A DNA stretch of 64,000 nucleotides, from the NCBI GenBank assembly GCA_003008705.1, contig PDUO01000033.1:561223-625222 (forward strand), given 5' to 3'. The stretch's first letter is position 1, and each line of letters begins with the position of its first letter. This document shows, one piece after another, positions 45,642-56,639 of this stretch. Below the pieces are notes generated by a model. That model saw only the letters and a program-made list of their open reading frames with translations. It did not search any database and was not told the origin of the DNA. Position numbers and translations under genes: made by a program. The DNA is from Pezicula radicicola. Its lineage: Eukaryota; Ascomycota; Leotiomycetes; Helotiales; Dermateaceae.

Positions 45642-47469
45642 TTACCAGCTGGGACAGTCCTGGCCCCACACCGACTTCTTGGCCCAGAGTTGAGTGTGGT
45701 CATTGTATTCATCTGTTACGTCTTGTCTCGGACAGAAGCTGTGTAGCCATTCATCTTGCATTTTCTTGATGCATTTTACAGCGTAGTCTCCATGAGCGTC
45801 GAGTGATCCTATCACGCTACCGTTGGCGATCGGCCTAACACCTTCATTAGCTGTACCCACTGAATTGTCAAAAATCGTAGTCCTAACCAGTTGGGGCCCA
45901 TGAAGGTGAGCCAGTTTGGCATGTCGGGACATGCAAGGCCGAAATAAGCCTTAGGAAGGGTCTTCCATTTTTCGGCAAGACTAACCCCGTTACGCCCAAC
46001 AATCGGGAATTGCGGCCTCCAGGACGAGTCGAAACCAGTGGCGCATACAATTGTATCGCACTTGGCGAAAGATCCATCTTCGCCGAAGGCACCGTCTTCT
46101 GTGACCTTCGTGGCAGAGGTAAAGTGAACGTCAACATTTGGTTGCTGGATAGCTTCTGCATACGGGTCGCCGGCTAGAGGTCTTCGGCAGAAAACAGGAA
46201 ACTTTGGCAAAGTTCCTAGAGGAGTATTAGCGATCTCCTTGATATAGCAAGGCTGGGCTAGTTCGTTCACCTTCGAAGAGCGCATCATCCCTGAACTTTT
46301 CTCGCATACGTTCAGTCGTTTGTACTACGAGATCCTTCTGCAGTTTTGTGCCGACTAAAGCGTGATCCCATGTACTATTGAACAGGAGCTCCGCTTCTTT
46401 CATATGCTTCACTAAGGCCTCAGGGTTACTCCGGAAGGTCTCTCGCTCAGCCTCCTCGTCTAATAATGCATCAGTGTATGAATATTCTCGGCTCGCTCCT
46501 CAACTTACATTGTCGAGCTTGCCCAGCATGGCCTGCCATACTGATGAACCAATTGGCACTCCTTGCGAAGACATCCATATGCTTTACATACTTCTGTACA
46601 GCTTATTAGCACGCCCTGAAAGCAGGGGGAAATCTGGTTATCACGTCCCTGCATTTCAGGTATAACCTGTATAGAACTCGCGCCACTACCGATGACGACA
46701 ACATTCTCTCCTTTCCATGCTTCTGCAGTATAGTCGTCCGGCCAACCCGCAGTGTGAACTACGCGGCCTTTAAAGCTGCTAAGCCCTAGAATATCCAAAA
46801 GCGACCAACGATGTAGAATGCCTGCCGCGTGCAAGAGTATATCTGCTTCGTCCCAGAAGTGTCCGATGACCCGAGCCGGCTCCGTTGAACTCCAGTCCTT
46901 TTTTGGCTCAACCATCTCAATTTTAACTTTCCATTTGCCCTTTTCTTCATCCCACCAGCAGCCAGCTACTCGATGGTTGAGCTTGATATAGCGTCATAGA
47001 TCCAAGCAGTCGCTAACATCATTGAGGTATTTCAGGATGTCCTTCCAGCTGGAAAATATCTGTGGCCACTCTGGATTTGGAGCCCATGGAAAAACGTATG
47101 AATGAGAAGGAACATCGCACCTATTAGACACGCTTAAAATCCGTTCAACGAATATTACATGAGTCGTGGGACACTTACGCACATCTGCAAAAAAAGAATT
47201 AGCGGAAAAATTCTAAATTGCTTTGTAAACTTGCTAACATACCCTGGATATCTGTTTTCGAACCATGTTCCGCCAACAGATTCGTTCTTCTCGTAAATCT
47301 GAAAGTCCACGTTCTCGCATTGCGTCTGAACCTTGTAAGCCATCGTAAGGCCTGAAAGGCCGGCCCCAATCCCAATGACTCTAACATGACGGTTAGCAGG
47401 ATCAAAGAGTGTTGTTGGCTGAACTTCGTACACGTCGTCCGCCTTGGAATGGTCGTTATATGAGCCCAT
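45642..47469 (-). pseudogene. FAD-dependent Baeyer-Villiger-type monooxygenase, several lesions
   Basis: Exon 1 (47469-47243) carries the FAD fold ([18 protein letters not shown], then [14 protein letters not shown]). A six-base micro-exon (47184-47179) lies between two 58-base introns and, with exon 3 from 47120, restores the family sequence YPGCACDVPSHSYVF. The text continues as NPEWPQIFSSWKDILKYL, meets TGA at 46994-46996 (CGA changed), then gives the NADPH-binding ENVVVIGSGASSIQVIPEMQ. Downstream come [33 protein letters not shown] and MGPNW, with frame changes. The last frame ends at DCPSW followed directly by TAA at 45642, where the family has Trp-Tyr-Lys. Such enzymes insert oxygen next to ketones, often in secondary metabolism or catabolism. 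With one nonsense codon and at least two frame losses it is not functional. Confidence 0.8.
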
Positions 47470-47951
47470 TGAAGCCAAAATGCACAATGCCTCTTAACTA
47501 AGGTGGGAAGGCAGCCGAGTGTAAAGGTGATGTAGGTAGATGATAGATGAGGCTGAATCAGCTATGCTTTATATTATTATTGCTACGTTGCATAAAGTGC
47601 CGCATCCTGTCCCATCAGTCAGTATGAAACGGACAAGATAATTCCGAATAGCCGCGTTTGGTAAGCAACAGTACTGGCTACAGACGTGATTATCCACACT
47701 TTGACTCGGTGTCAACATTGACGGCCGTTCATCAAGTAGGAAGAACGATAATATAGCAAATAGCATCCGTTCTAAATCTGATCATCTTACATAATAGCAT
47801 GCTTACTTTATCTCTGTCTGTTGTTGTACGCTGCTACCGACTGGGACGGGCCGAAGCGCCGCGGCGATTTTGGTCCTTATATCGTTCCATGGAGCATTCT
47901 TGGAGAGTAACCTGATTTCGGTAGGTCGATCAGGGGGCGTAACATCAAATA
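47470..47951. promoter_or_regulatory. upstream region of the monooxygenase pseudogene
   Basis: About 480 bases separate the monooxygenase start and the transposase relic. Nothing specific is recognised. Confidence 0.25.
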
Positions 47952-48170
47952 TTGTCTCAATTGCTCAGTGATCAGAGAAGAGATGTTTGGGATTGGTATA
48001 TTGCTAGGCATAATATTAGTGCTATCGGAAGGCATACACAACTATCCAGCACTACTGTCTCTGATATTATTAAGAGAGCAAAGGCAACAACTGGCAAAGA
48101 TCGATTTACGAATAAGCAAAGAAGGTTACTCCTAAGACCAAAAGACGTCTATTACCAGCTGCATCAATAG
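47952..48170 (+). mobile_element. Tc1/mariner-like transposase N-terminal relic
   Basis: The 72-residue frame has the layout of the paired helix-turn-helix DNA-binding region of Tc1-type transposases: SDQRRDVWDWYIARHNISAI, then RHTQLSSTTVSDIIKRAK. No DDE catalytic text follows in a readable frame. It is a short relic, and the call rests on pattern similarity only. Confidence 0.45.
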
Positions 48171-49099
48171 ATACTCGAGCACCTCTAGCAGCTCTTGCAA
48201 CACCTTCAAAAACAGGCAAACAAGTCTCTCGAACTACTCCAGTTTCGAGTTTCTAGTTTCTAGAGTGGGTTCTCTTTGGAGTCCCTCTGTCGTGAATGGG
48301 TGAAATCATGAAGGATTATGTCTCCGTGCTCCAACGCCTGACAGTTTTGCGAAGGGCGGAGCAGGCAGGCCACAGAATATGCACCAGCAACAGCATATAG
48401 GCAATTGTTTCTTACAAGAAAGCTTTGGAGCAAGATCACCGAATTAGAAATCACCTGGATGAAGATTCCTTCACACTGATGCTTATTATATTACACGCCC
48501 CAGTGTGTCCAGCAGTGTGGCCGTTAGCTGCACCAACTATCCCCACGTGTAGTGTCGGTTACCTAGCGTCATCGCGTAAATAAGCAAGGTTATATAATTG
48601 GTCAGTTTCGAAGATAAGCCAATAGTAATAAAAGCAAGTAGACCCCTGCACTAAGCTACGCAACCGAACCGCAACAGGGGGATATAGTCTAATCGAACAA
48701 CGGTTGAGCCGTATTTCGGCCGACTCTTACACTCTCTCAGAGTAGCTGACTAAATAAGTACTATCCGTCTCTCCGTAGAAAGATTTATAATTCAAAGGAA
48801 AGTATTTTATAGTTTCGGATCCCGGAAGACACTTAAGCAATCCACTAGAAACTTTAAAGTTTATTTAGGGGGGAGTACCATGTATCAAGAAAGAAAGTTG
48901 CGGGACGAGGCAACCAGCATAAACCCTCTTCACTGTCATTCCTGGCCACTCCCACATCCTCTTCACCGCCGCTCATTTATTTAGCACATAATCGTAGCCT
49001 TTAGTTTCTACATTTTCTTTCATTAAGCTAGTCAAGCTTTTCGCTGCTGTCCCTGCAACATTACCAAATGACGGGCTAGCAGATGCAGAGAGTTTAATT
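48171..49099. other. intergenic with LTR-like repeat copy B
   Basis: Apart from the repeat at 48703-48877, short frames around 48260-48480 have coding-like stretches (MKDYVSVLQRLTVLRRAEQ on the plus strand) but no family or splice support. Pyrimidine-rich sequence before 49100 may be a promoter or leader. Confidence 0.35.
48703..48877 (+). repeat. dispersed LTR-like repeat, copy B
   Basis: This aligns over its full length with 38401-38580 in the same orientation. Copy B has more T for C differences in several blocks (for example GTATTTCGG against GTGTTTCGG), as expected for C-to-T decay, plus a short deletion after GTAGCTGAC. Confidence 0.65.
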
Positions 49100-49704
49100 A
49101 TGGTAGGTGATCGTAGATATTACTCTTAAAGCTGATCGCTAACAACCCTTTCTATAGGTCTCACAAACAAAGGCCACAAATACATGTAATAGGTCTTCAC
49201 TAGATGGACTTAAGACCACCACCCAACCCTCTTTAGAGACAGTGAGTAATATCTGGTTGCGGATCTGATAGTCATATGAAACTAACCGCCATCACTGAAA
49301 TTTAGATATGCACACACTCAGACGAATTCTATTATAGTAATGGTTTTAGAATCATTTCAGAAGATCCAGGCATCTTTCAAGTCTTCGCAGGGAATGAATG
49401 GAGTTATTATTCTTTTGACGCATTAGAAAGTTCATGGGCAGGGAGATGGGTACTACTTAAGTTCCGATTTTTCTATCTCAGGCGAATTTTCATCTGGCTC
49501 AAACGAAGCCTCAATGCTGAGAAAGATCACGAAGTGTTTCGGTTGCAAGAGGTAGAGCAGGTTAAATCTGGGCGGTTATTTCTTATCCTTGGTGGTTGTT
49601 GTCCTCATCCTATTCGGATTTGGGAAGATGATTTGAAGAAGTCCATCCCTGGCAAATTACTCCTCTACCAACATGTTGATAGAGACGAAAGTGCGGACGT
49701 TTAA
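49100..49704 (+). CDS. putative three-exon gene of unknown function
   Basis: An ATG at 49100-49102 is followed directly by a GTAGGT donor. Exons 49158-49241 and 49306-49704 then continue, all in phase zero. The second intron has GTGAGT and a GAAACTAACC branch about 20 bases before its acceptor. The product would be 161 residues. It has a Ser/Thr-rich N-terminus, then DEFYYSNGFRIISEDPGIFQ, a basic aromatic stretch (WVLLKFRFFYLRRIFIWLKR) and an end reading IPGKLLLYQHVDRDESADV. The last exon is open for 133 codons without an ATG at its beginning, which is why splicing must be invoked. There are no signal peptide and no recognised domain. A longer first exon is possible. Confidence 0.45.
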
Positions 49705-50086
49705 TTATGTAGTACCTTTGAGTTTAATCTTGTCAATATTGCTGCCAGTCAGAGATTGTGGCTACTTGGGGATCAATGGTAATGTCTGCTGTTATTCTTT
49801 TGCTACTTTAACAATTGGTCGTTTACCTTCGCATTCTAATTGAAAAGGTGCGCCTAGTCAGAGTTCCATGCATTGCTATTTCTCATATTTCTCATATCAT
49901 CTTTAACGACTGGGTAGATTGCTTGTTTCAGAGAAAAGCCTCTCACTTTCTTGCCAAGATTACTACTACTAATTCATATACATATTCGTGTTCCTAACCA
50001 CAAATTAAGCTCCGGTGCAGATTGCCTCACCTACAGGAGCGAGGTTATCAGCTAAGTGAGGTGCGACTTCTTTGCACTCGAAAATA

Positions 50087-50213
50087 CCATCCAAGGTCAA
50101 GTGGATTATAAGCGACATAGGCCACACCTAGCTCTTTGGCTACCTGGATTAAACCATTCGTCTTATGCAATGTCTCAAAAGCTGAGTACTCTACTTGAAC
50201 AGCATCAATTTTT
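50087..50213 (-). pseudogene. aldo-keto reductase fragment
   Basis: The minus strand reads KIDAVQVEYSAFETLHKTN, then GLIQVAKELGVAYVAYNPLD. This matches the central strand-helix of aldo-keto reductases (VQxEYSxFE...EKNGLIExAxELGVxxVAYSPL). The lost Ser in YSPL and the absence of flanking AKR text in a single frame show that it is a relic. Fragments up to 50444 may belong to the same gene. Confidence 0.6.
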
Positions 50214-50467
50214 GTAACTGTTGATAGAGTTCAGCGAAGAGCTTCTAAGGAGGAAAAAAAGAGAAGTGACTCGAGTTAGCTTTGCGCAGTGTTGCTGCAG
50301 AACATTCGACTCCTTGATGTGAGTGGCAGAATTCGTGATAGCAATCGGGCCAGAGAAATTGTTAAAGCCGAATTTCGGGGCAGTAGAGTTTCTTGAAGTC
50401 GCTCTCGTCGGCTGTAACGTCGCGGCGTTTCGGTCGAAGATCATGTTACTCTACAGTCGGTATACAC

Positions 50468-50710
50468 GTACGGAGGTTGCGGCAAAAAGTCATGGGAATT
50501 CCTGTGTAGGGCCCTGTATTGCAGTGGCCAAGCAACGAGTAGCCTGTAAAGGTTATTTTCTAGGGCCAGCTATAGGCTTCTACCCCTGCAAATAATAGAG
50601 TATAGCTTATAACCCGTCGCATAGCCCTATAACTTATTACTAAATTTTATTTCCGGAGCATTAGCTAGCCCATAACTAATTCCCATGACTTTTTGCCGCA
50701 ACCTCCGTAC
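50468..50710. mobile_element. MITE with perfect 33-bp terminal inverted repeats
   Basis: 50468-50500 is the exact reverse complement of 50678-50710 (33 of 33 positions; arms begin GTACGGAGGTTGCGGCAAAA). Inside the first bases each end reads TA then CGGAGG, so the element proper is probably 50471-50707 (237 bp) with a TA target duplication, as for Tc1/mariner-related MITEs. The 177-bp interior has no coding capacity. Identical arms imply recent movement or recent copying. A diverged end lies at 17706-17731. Confidence 0.85.
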
Positions 50711-51654
50711 CTGCAGCTCCTGATGCATAACGTGGCTTTACAAACCAGGCATCAAATGAATGGAATTAAGTTATCCCATTGTCCGCAACGCACTACGACT
50801 TTTAGTTGGCTAATCAGACAACGAGGCATAGCTGTTCATACCATATCGAAATATTCGACGAAATCAAGTGATAATAAAAGTCATTTCGTAGCGTCGAAGA
50901 GATAACTTTATCCACTTGCTTGCAGAGTCTTCGGCGTTACGAAATAGTTGTAATCATACGGATTGTGTATGGACTATGGGGGGTTGGTTTGATTTATACT
51001 GTAATTACTACTTACTACGAATGCTCTGCCAGTCTATTGATCCTATTACGTCTCCATTATCTCTACTGCGAACAACATAATCTTGACAAGCCCATGCAAT
51101 TGTAATTCTGCTATACTCTCTCCTATACAACCACTTCAAATCCCAAACCGCCGGGAGTTCTACGTGAGTATTGCCGACTGCGATTGTGGGCCTAGTCCTT
51201 CTGTTTTTAAAGCAAACTTGATCACCGCCCTGACTGCTGTCAAGTTGGGTTTCCATTTCTCAATCGGTCCGTCAAGGCTTGACCCGTTGGGATTCTGGTA
51301 GATAAATTCAAAACCATGAAGCAAGTCGCCTTAAATACTTTTCGGGTCTAAGAATAAATCTTATTTATAAATACAGCGTTTTCGTTCACAAGATTATAGT
51401 AGTAGTAATAACAGAGAATTTCTCCTCTAATCTGTTCAAGCATGCATGATATGAATCATCGGCAGCTCTGTACAAAGATACGCAAGGTGCGAAAGTGCTA
51501 AGAATTAACTCCATCTCCCCGCTATTAAAATTGCCTCATCCCTCTAATAAACCCCAACCTAGTAAATACCCATAAGCCTAGACTCTTGCACCACTTCGTT
51601 CCCTCACGATCCTGATGCCTATCGCCAACCTGGTAGTTCGATGCCACTTTGCAG
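50711..51654. other. intergenic, no supported gene
   Basis: Overlapping frames on both strands around 51008-51301 look partly coding (plus strand REFYVSIADCDCGPSPS; minus strand VELPAVWDLKWLYRREYS), but neither has a start with splice support or a known family. The 3' side approaches the convergent SnoaL-like gene. Confidence 0.35.
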
Positions 51655-52155
51655 CTAGAATAGTGCTAAGGGGTTTGGTGCATTTGCCGGCATTGCCTGA
51701 ATCACATCCCAGTGCTCCACTATACAACTTCCATTGAAACGATCGAGGTCGAGGATAGCGGTCACAGGTTGGCCTGGGTTATCGACTTTGAGGTGAACCC
51801 AACGAAGGTTGCTTCCGAAGCTAATATGCTCGACTGTGAAGGCGAAGTTGGCCGTATAGACGGAAAGGAAGTCGATAGCGTTTTGGCGGCCGCTTAGCAC
51901 AGAGGGGTTATGTTGAATATAATCTGTGGCGACATAGTTCGTCAGGGCGGCTGTTGTGTTATTCTCGATGTAGAAGGTTCTGACAAAGGCGTCGAATACA
52001 GCTTGCTGTTCCATCGAAGAGGCGGCGCGCGAAGGGCAGTAATTCCCAGTGGGTTGCCATTCCCATGTCCATTCTGCCCTTGCCTTGGAGGATTTGACTG
52101 AGGCTTGGGCCAAGGAAGCAGTCAGGAGAGTAAAAAATACTTGGATAAACTGCAT
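51655..52155 (-). CDS. secreted SnoaL-like (NTF2-fold) protein
   Basis: The chosen ATG at 52155 gives 166 residues with a signal peptide (MQFIQVFFTLLTASLAQA); the frame is open further upstream but the extra residues are not protein-like. The mature part has the SnoaL-like fold hallmarks: a helix AVFDAFVRTFYIENNT, then YVATDYIQHNPSVLSGRQNA, and the final strand IVEHWDVIQAMP. The conserved His-Asn-Pro and His-Trp-Asp pairs are present. Related cytosolic proteins include polyketide cyclases and small hydrolases or isomerases; a secreted version suggests an extracellular role. No backbone synthase is nearby. The frame is intact and single-exon. Confidence 0.8.
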   Translation of the reverse strand: MQFIQVFFTLLTASLAQASVKSSKARAEWTWEWQPTGNYCPSRAASSMEQQAVFDAFVRTFYIENNTTAALTNYVATDYIQHNPSVLSGRQNAIDFLSVYTANFAFTVEHISFGSNLRWVHLKVDNPGQPVTAILDLDRFNGSCIVEHWDVIQAMPANAPNPLALF

Positions 52156-53472
52156 AGCGCCTGGATAAAGAGAGGCAGTGGCTATAAAAGGGCTCAAGGC
52201 TGATAGCTTGGTCAATGAGATTGATAGCCTACTGAGAACGTTAGAGGGACATTCTTTTATATACGAATGAAATTGCACATTATGCAATTATGTGGGAAGC
52301 CCAAAATCCGGTGGAAGGATCGAAAAACTTTGCTGAAATTAATAATTGAAATCAAAATGACTCCTCCTATCGTGCTTACAAAAAGTCAATTCTCAACAGA
52401 AGCCCCCATCCCTATCTTAGCGGCACCTGGTCGTTTTCTTGCGATGGGATGCAAGGTCGTCGCCTGATTGGGTCTTAGCAGAGATTTAACCTTGACGGGT
52501 AATCACTATTCAAGTTGGTACCGTCCTTGACTCTTGAATATACCTTAATCATCAGGATCAAGTTAAAGCATCTAGGTCTAAATCTCTACATAGAGATTCC
52601 TGAAGAATAGATACCTAAATGGGCTTGATAATAATCATTAGCGATCAAGTCTTGTTAGTTCATCGGTCTTCGGTCGAGAGTTTCGGCTATAGTAGAAAAA
52701 AAGCTCCACTACTGGGCTGCATGCTTAGAATAGACCGATCGTAGACTTGGTACGCAGGAATTTAAATGCTAGCGAATATTAAGGTTATAAAGCAGCCTCC
52801 GGCACTTTGTTGCCATCCGAAATGCCCACTCTCACTGCTCCCATTAGGTCAACAATACCGAACTTCCACCGGCCCGTGGTGCCAGCCACGAACCCGTGAG
52901 CAATAATAGAGTCGACAGGAGATAAGCGCTTGTGATGGAGCTGGTGCGGTGTTGTAGTTGTAGGCAGAGCGTTTGTTTATGGGGGAGAGTATCTTAGTAA
53001 TTGTTACGTTACGAATATTTTGTAGTGCTGAGCTTAGTCCTTCTATGGTTTAATAGTCCATTCCAGATGTAGGCTAGGCAAAGTTAAAGCAGAAGAGTAT
53101 AATATCCCTCTTCTGCTCAGGATGAACTCTTGGTTAGTTAGTTAGTTAAATTGGATACCATCTGCTAAACCCTATATGCTTCCAGCCGTGCACTTCGAAG
53201 ATTCATAATATAAAAGTAATTGAAATACATTTTACGAAGGCGCGGTCAAAATTATCGAGAATACAGGGAGCATGCCCTGTAACTTCACTATAAACCCTGT
53301 AAGCTCTGATCTACTAAATTAAGCCTTGTGGGTTACTAATTACAGGCTTCTAATTGGTTGGTTTTAGCCTATGGACCAATTATACGGCTGCCGTTGGGCT
53401 ACAGGTAGAAATTTAGCGTTATATAAATTATGATAATTAACTCCACTCTATATTCAAAAGCAATTCCTTGTC
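52156..53472. other. intergenic with short relics
   Basis: On the minus strand about 52940-52800 reads in one frame KRLSPVDSIIAHGFVAGTTG and FGIVDLMGAVRVGISDGN, which is coding-like but unassigned. The rest is AT-rich. No intact gene is present. Confidence 0.35.
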
Positions 53473-53650
53473 CTATTCATCTTCCTTTATAACGTTCCGA
53501 AGCGATCGAGTATTAATATATATGAAACAGAGCTTGTCTATAACGTCTAAAGAGAGTCGATTTCGAAGCTTTGAATGAAGTAGATTCATTATAGAGAAGG
53601 CACACTCTGAAGGAACACTACTAGCAGTGATAGAATTAAGTCGAAGTGCG
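53473..53650 (-). mobile_element. hAT transposase C-terminal relic
   Basis: The minus strand gives ASSVPSECAFSIMNLLHSK, then LRNRLSLDVIDKLCFIYINT, ending at TAG 53473-53475. This is the conserved dimerisation end of hAT transposases (SxxSERxFSxxGxxxxxxRNRLxPxxxxxLxFI). The rest of the transposase is not readable upstream, so it is a relic. Confidence 0.65.
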
Positions 53651-54172
53651 ATATCTGAGAGATGGAAGAAATAATAAGTGGTGGAGTATGTTCATATTGG
53701 TTACAAGTACATCTGTTGCTACACTATATTGCATCAAAAACAATGTTAATTTTGTGGGAGAATCTACTCGAAATGGTGGGAATGCCTTCAAAAGTAGTGG
53801 GCCTATGATGTAACGTGAAATCATACCCGATAACCTCATTTTTAACCTTTGTTTTGTTTTTTGACCAATTAGTACCATATCTTATAAGTAGGTATATCGT
53901 ATAAGTCGAACGTATCATATAAAGCAATTAATTCGGTACGTTGGTAAATACTCAAACTCACTCTACTATGCTGATAAGTTCAATAAAAAAAACACTCTAC
54001 TGTCTGGGTAATTAGCTCTTAATTTATTACACTGGCTATGAAACCAGATCCCAAGGAAGAGTACCACAGAACAACTCCTTCTCAGACTCCACCTTGTTCA
54101 GCTCTCGTCCACAAATCATACGCGTCTGAATTCTGGTAGCCAAGATAGCGGATTAGATAGGTGTTTGACGAG

Positions 54173-55653
54173 TCACCCTGTCCAATAAGTCCCAATCTCT
54201 CGTATATCAACAGCCAGAGCTGGTGGGTTGTCGAGACCAGGGAAGTGGCCCCCGAAGTCGTGGTCTAAATACCCAGCTTGGTTAGCAGAAACATTTCAAG
54301 TCTCATTCTTGAGGGCTCACTTCGGTAGAGAACTAAATTTCCAACCGTCTGCATTTGTGCAGGCGGCCAGAATCCTGTATTGTACTTGAAAGCGCTGAAA
54401 AGCATTGGCGCATCCGTGTGAGCCATGGTATACTCAGACCCGAATCCTATGGGATTCTGAGCATACATATACACCGAAGAAGTGAACGAGCGGGTGAGAT
54501 AGTAAAGCGAAACACTACGAAGGATTTCGTTGTGCGTCAAGACTGACGGGGCAGTTCCTGCGCGGGGATCGGACCCTAAATTAAGTATCAGCACTACTTA
54601 AGGCAGACTTGTCGGGATCCATGTACAGTTCTGATACTTTTCTCCAATCCATGCTAGTTGCCCTACGGGATTATCGTAAAGTGCCAATCCTATCGTGTTG
54701 GGCTGAGCAGTGTGAGTTAGACAGCTGTTTCACTACCAACGCTATTGACCCGGGAATTCCTACGTACCTTCGTGTTATGTTCCTGAAAATACCCATTGCC
54801 GGTCGCTGCCCAGATAGCGTAATTCTGCGCCTCAAACTGTTCCAGAGGTGATAGCGTGAAATTCGCAGCCGCAAGTTCATCCGGAAGCATGGGAAAGAAT
54901 GGGAGGAAAGCAAAATGTACTGCTCGTGTCGTCTGGTTGTACTTATTGTATAACGCGTATGCAATGGGGGCTCCCCAGTCGGTTCCATGTACAGCAAAGG
55001 TCTCATAGCCAAGAACTTCAGTCATCAACGTGTTGAATACGCGGGCAGTGTCTTCATATGTCCAGTTCTCAGGAGGAGCTGTCGAAAACGCAAACCCTGG
55101 GAGGGATGGAACAATGACGTCGAAGACGACAGACTTTCCGGTGGATGTTTTGGCTTCTTGTGTGAGCTGATTGACGATTGGAATAAATTCGAGGAAAGAT
55201 CCTGGCCAGCCGTGGTTCAGAAGTAGTGGGATTGCGTTTGTCTGGGTTGATTTCTCATGAATGAAATGAATGGTGAGTCCCTCTATCACGGCCGTGAAGT
55301 GATTGAATCTTCTTGTGAGTAAGCACAACAGAGCATTGAAACCAATGCAAACTCGAGCCTTTTACTAACTGATTTATGGATGCCTGCTCTTGTTCCCAGT
55401 CAAAGTCCGTCAGCCATTCCTTTTGCAGGCCTTTTAGGACATCCAAATCTATCCCTAAAGATGAACCTACACCTAAATACTCGGGCATTTCTGGGAGACA
55501 GGTATTTCGAACGTGATCAAGCATTCGCGGAACATCCTGGGAGAGATCGACTTCGAAGGGACGCAAGCGATAGTCTTTCTTCTCTGTGTTGGCATCGGCT
55601 CCGCCAACAGCTAAGACGCCGAGAATGAAAAGTCGAAAGGCTTGGATGAGCAT
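54173..55653 (-). CDS. secreted epoxide hydrolase (EHN + alpha/beta hydrolase)
   Basis: Five exons join in phase: 55653-55370, 55311-54768, 54702-54627, 54575-54321 and 54264-54173. Introns are 58, 65, 51 and 56 bases; the last has a TGCTAACC branch. The product is 416 residues. The start at 55653 gives a signal peptide (MLIQAFRLFILGVLAVGGADA). An EHN-type N-terminal domain (YRLRPFEVDLSQDVPRMLDH) precedes the hydrolase core. Core motifs are the oxyanion motif HGWPGS at 128-133, nucleophile HGTDWGAP with Asp206, GYFQEHNTKPNTIGLALYDN, and the catalytic His in NHDFGGHFPGLDNP (His393). The expected reaction is hydrolysis of epoxides to diols through an ester on Asp206. Family members act in lipid, xenobiotic or metabolite detoxification; secretion suggests an external substrate. 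The frame is intact. Confidence 0.87.
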
Positions 55654-56639
55654 ACTTGGTGTCTGAGTTAAGCGAAACAAACTTGCTTAGTCTTTACCAA
55701 GAACACAGAGGGATGACAAGTTTATAGTCACATTTGTCAACACTGGAAGACAACAATACCGCAACACCGAACCTTACTACTTACCATAATTGTTAGTCTT
55801 CGGCGCTACTGGGAGAGTCGAGCTAGCCGAAGACCGAATGAGCTCATCGATCCTAGTCTCTCATAAAGTGCGGGCTCATGCCAAGTGGAGAATCCGAGCC
55901 GGCCGTCTTATAGTGGGTGGACATAAGTCTATCCGGTAGCCGATTTTACACTAAAACTTACTTACTATATCTATATATATAACTTAAACTTAGGCCATAA
56001 CTATATCTAAAATCTAACTAGTAAGCCTTTTTAGTATTTAAAGTAGACTTTTCTATATTAGATTTTAATTATATCTAATAATTACTATAGAAAATAATAA
56101 GTAATTAAAGATAGTAATTTCTAAGTAAATGTTAGTATAGAACTAATAAATTATAAGCTTCTCTTACTTCTAATCTCTATAAATTAATCCTAGTAGTCTA
56201 TAATTTTAATCCTAAGGTATAAAAATATAGGTAACTATTAAATAAATAAGTCTTATATAAAGAATTTAATTTATTATCTCTTCTTTACTATAAACCTTTA
56301 AAGTATTAGTTATAAGTTTTAGTATAAAAGAGAGGTACTAGAGAGACTTATATCCATCTACTATACTAATAATAGCTTATTTTAGGAATAATTTTAAATC
56401 CAAATTTTTTTTTTTTTAGAAATATAGTATAAGTATATTAAAGCTAAGATTAATATCTATAGTAAAACCTCTCTATAAGAATCCTCTAGATAAGAATACC
56501 TAACTAATATATATAAGAATATATCAATAAGTCCTATTAAAATTTTACTATAAGCTAAGAATATCCTCTTTATTAGAATATTCTTCTAAAATTACAGCCC
56601 TAAACCACTATCATAAGCGATATATTCCTATAAGAATAG
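55654..56639. other. upstream region and AT-rich island
   Basis: The first 250 bases are the presumed promoter of the epoxide hydrolase gene. From about 55950 to 56620 the sequence is very AT-rich, with repeated TAG/CTA and TATA words and a poly-T run at about 56405-56418. No gene is visible. Confidence 0.5.

Noticed and set aside
51008..51301. Overlapping coding-like frames on both strands
   Set aside because: Neither strand has splice signals, a family match or a convincing start, so no gene is called.
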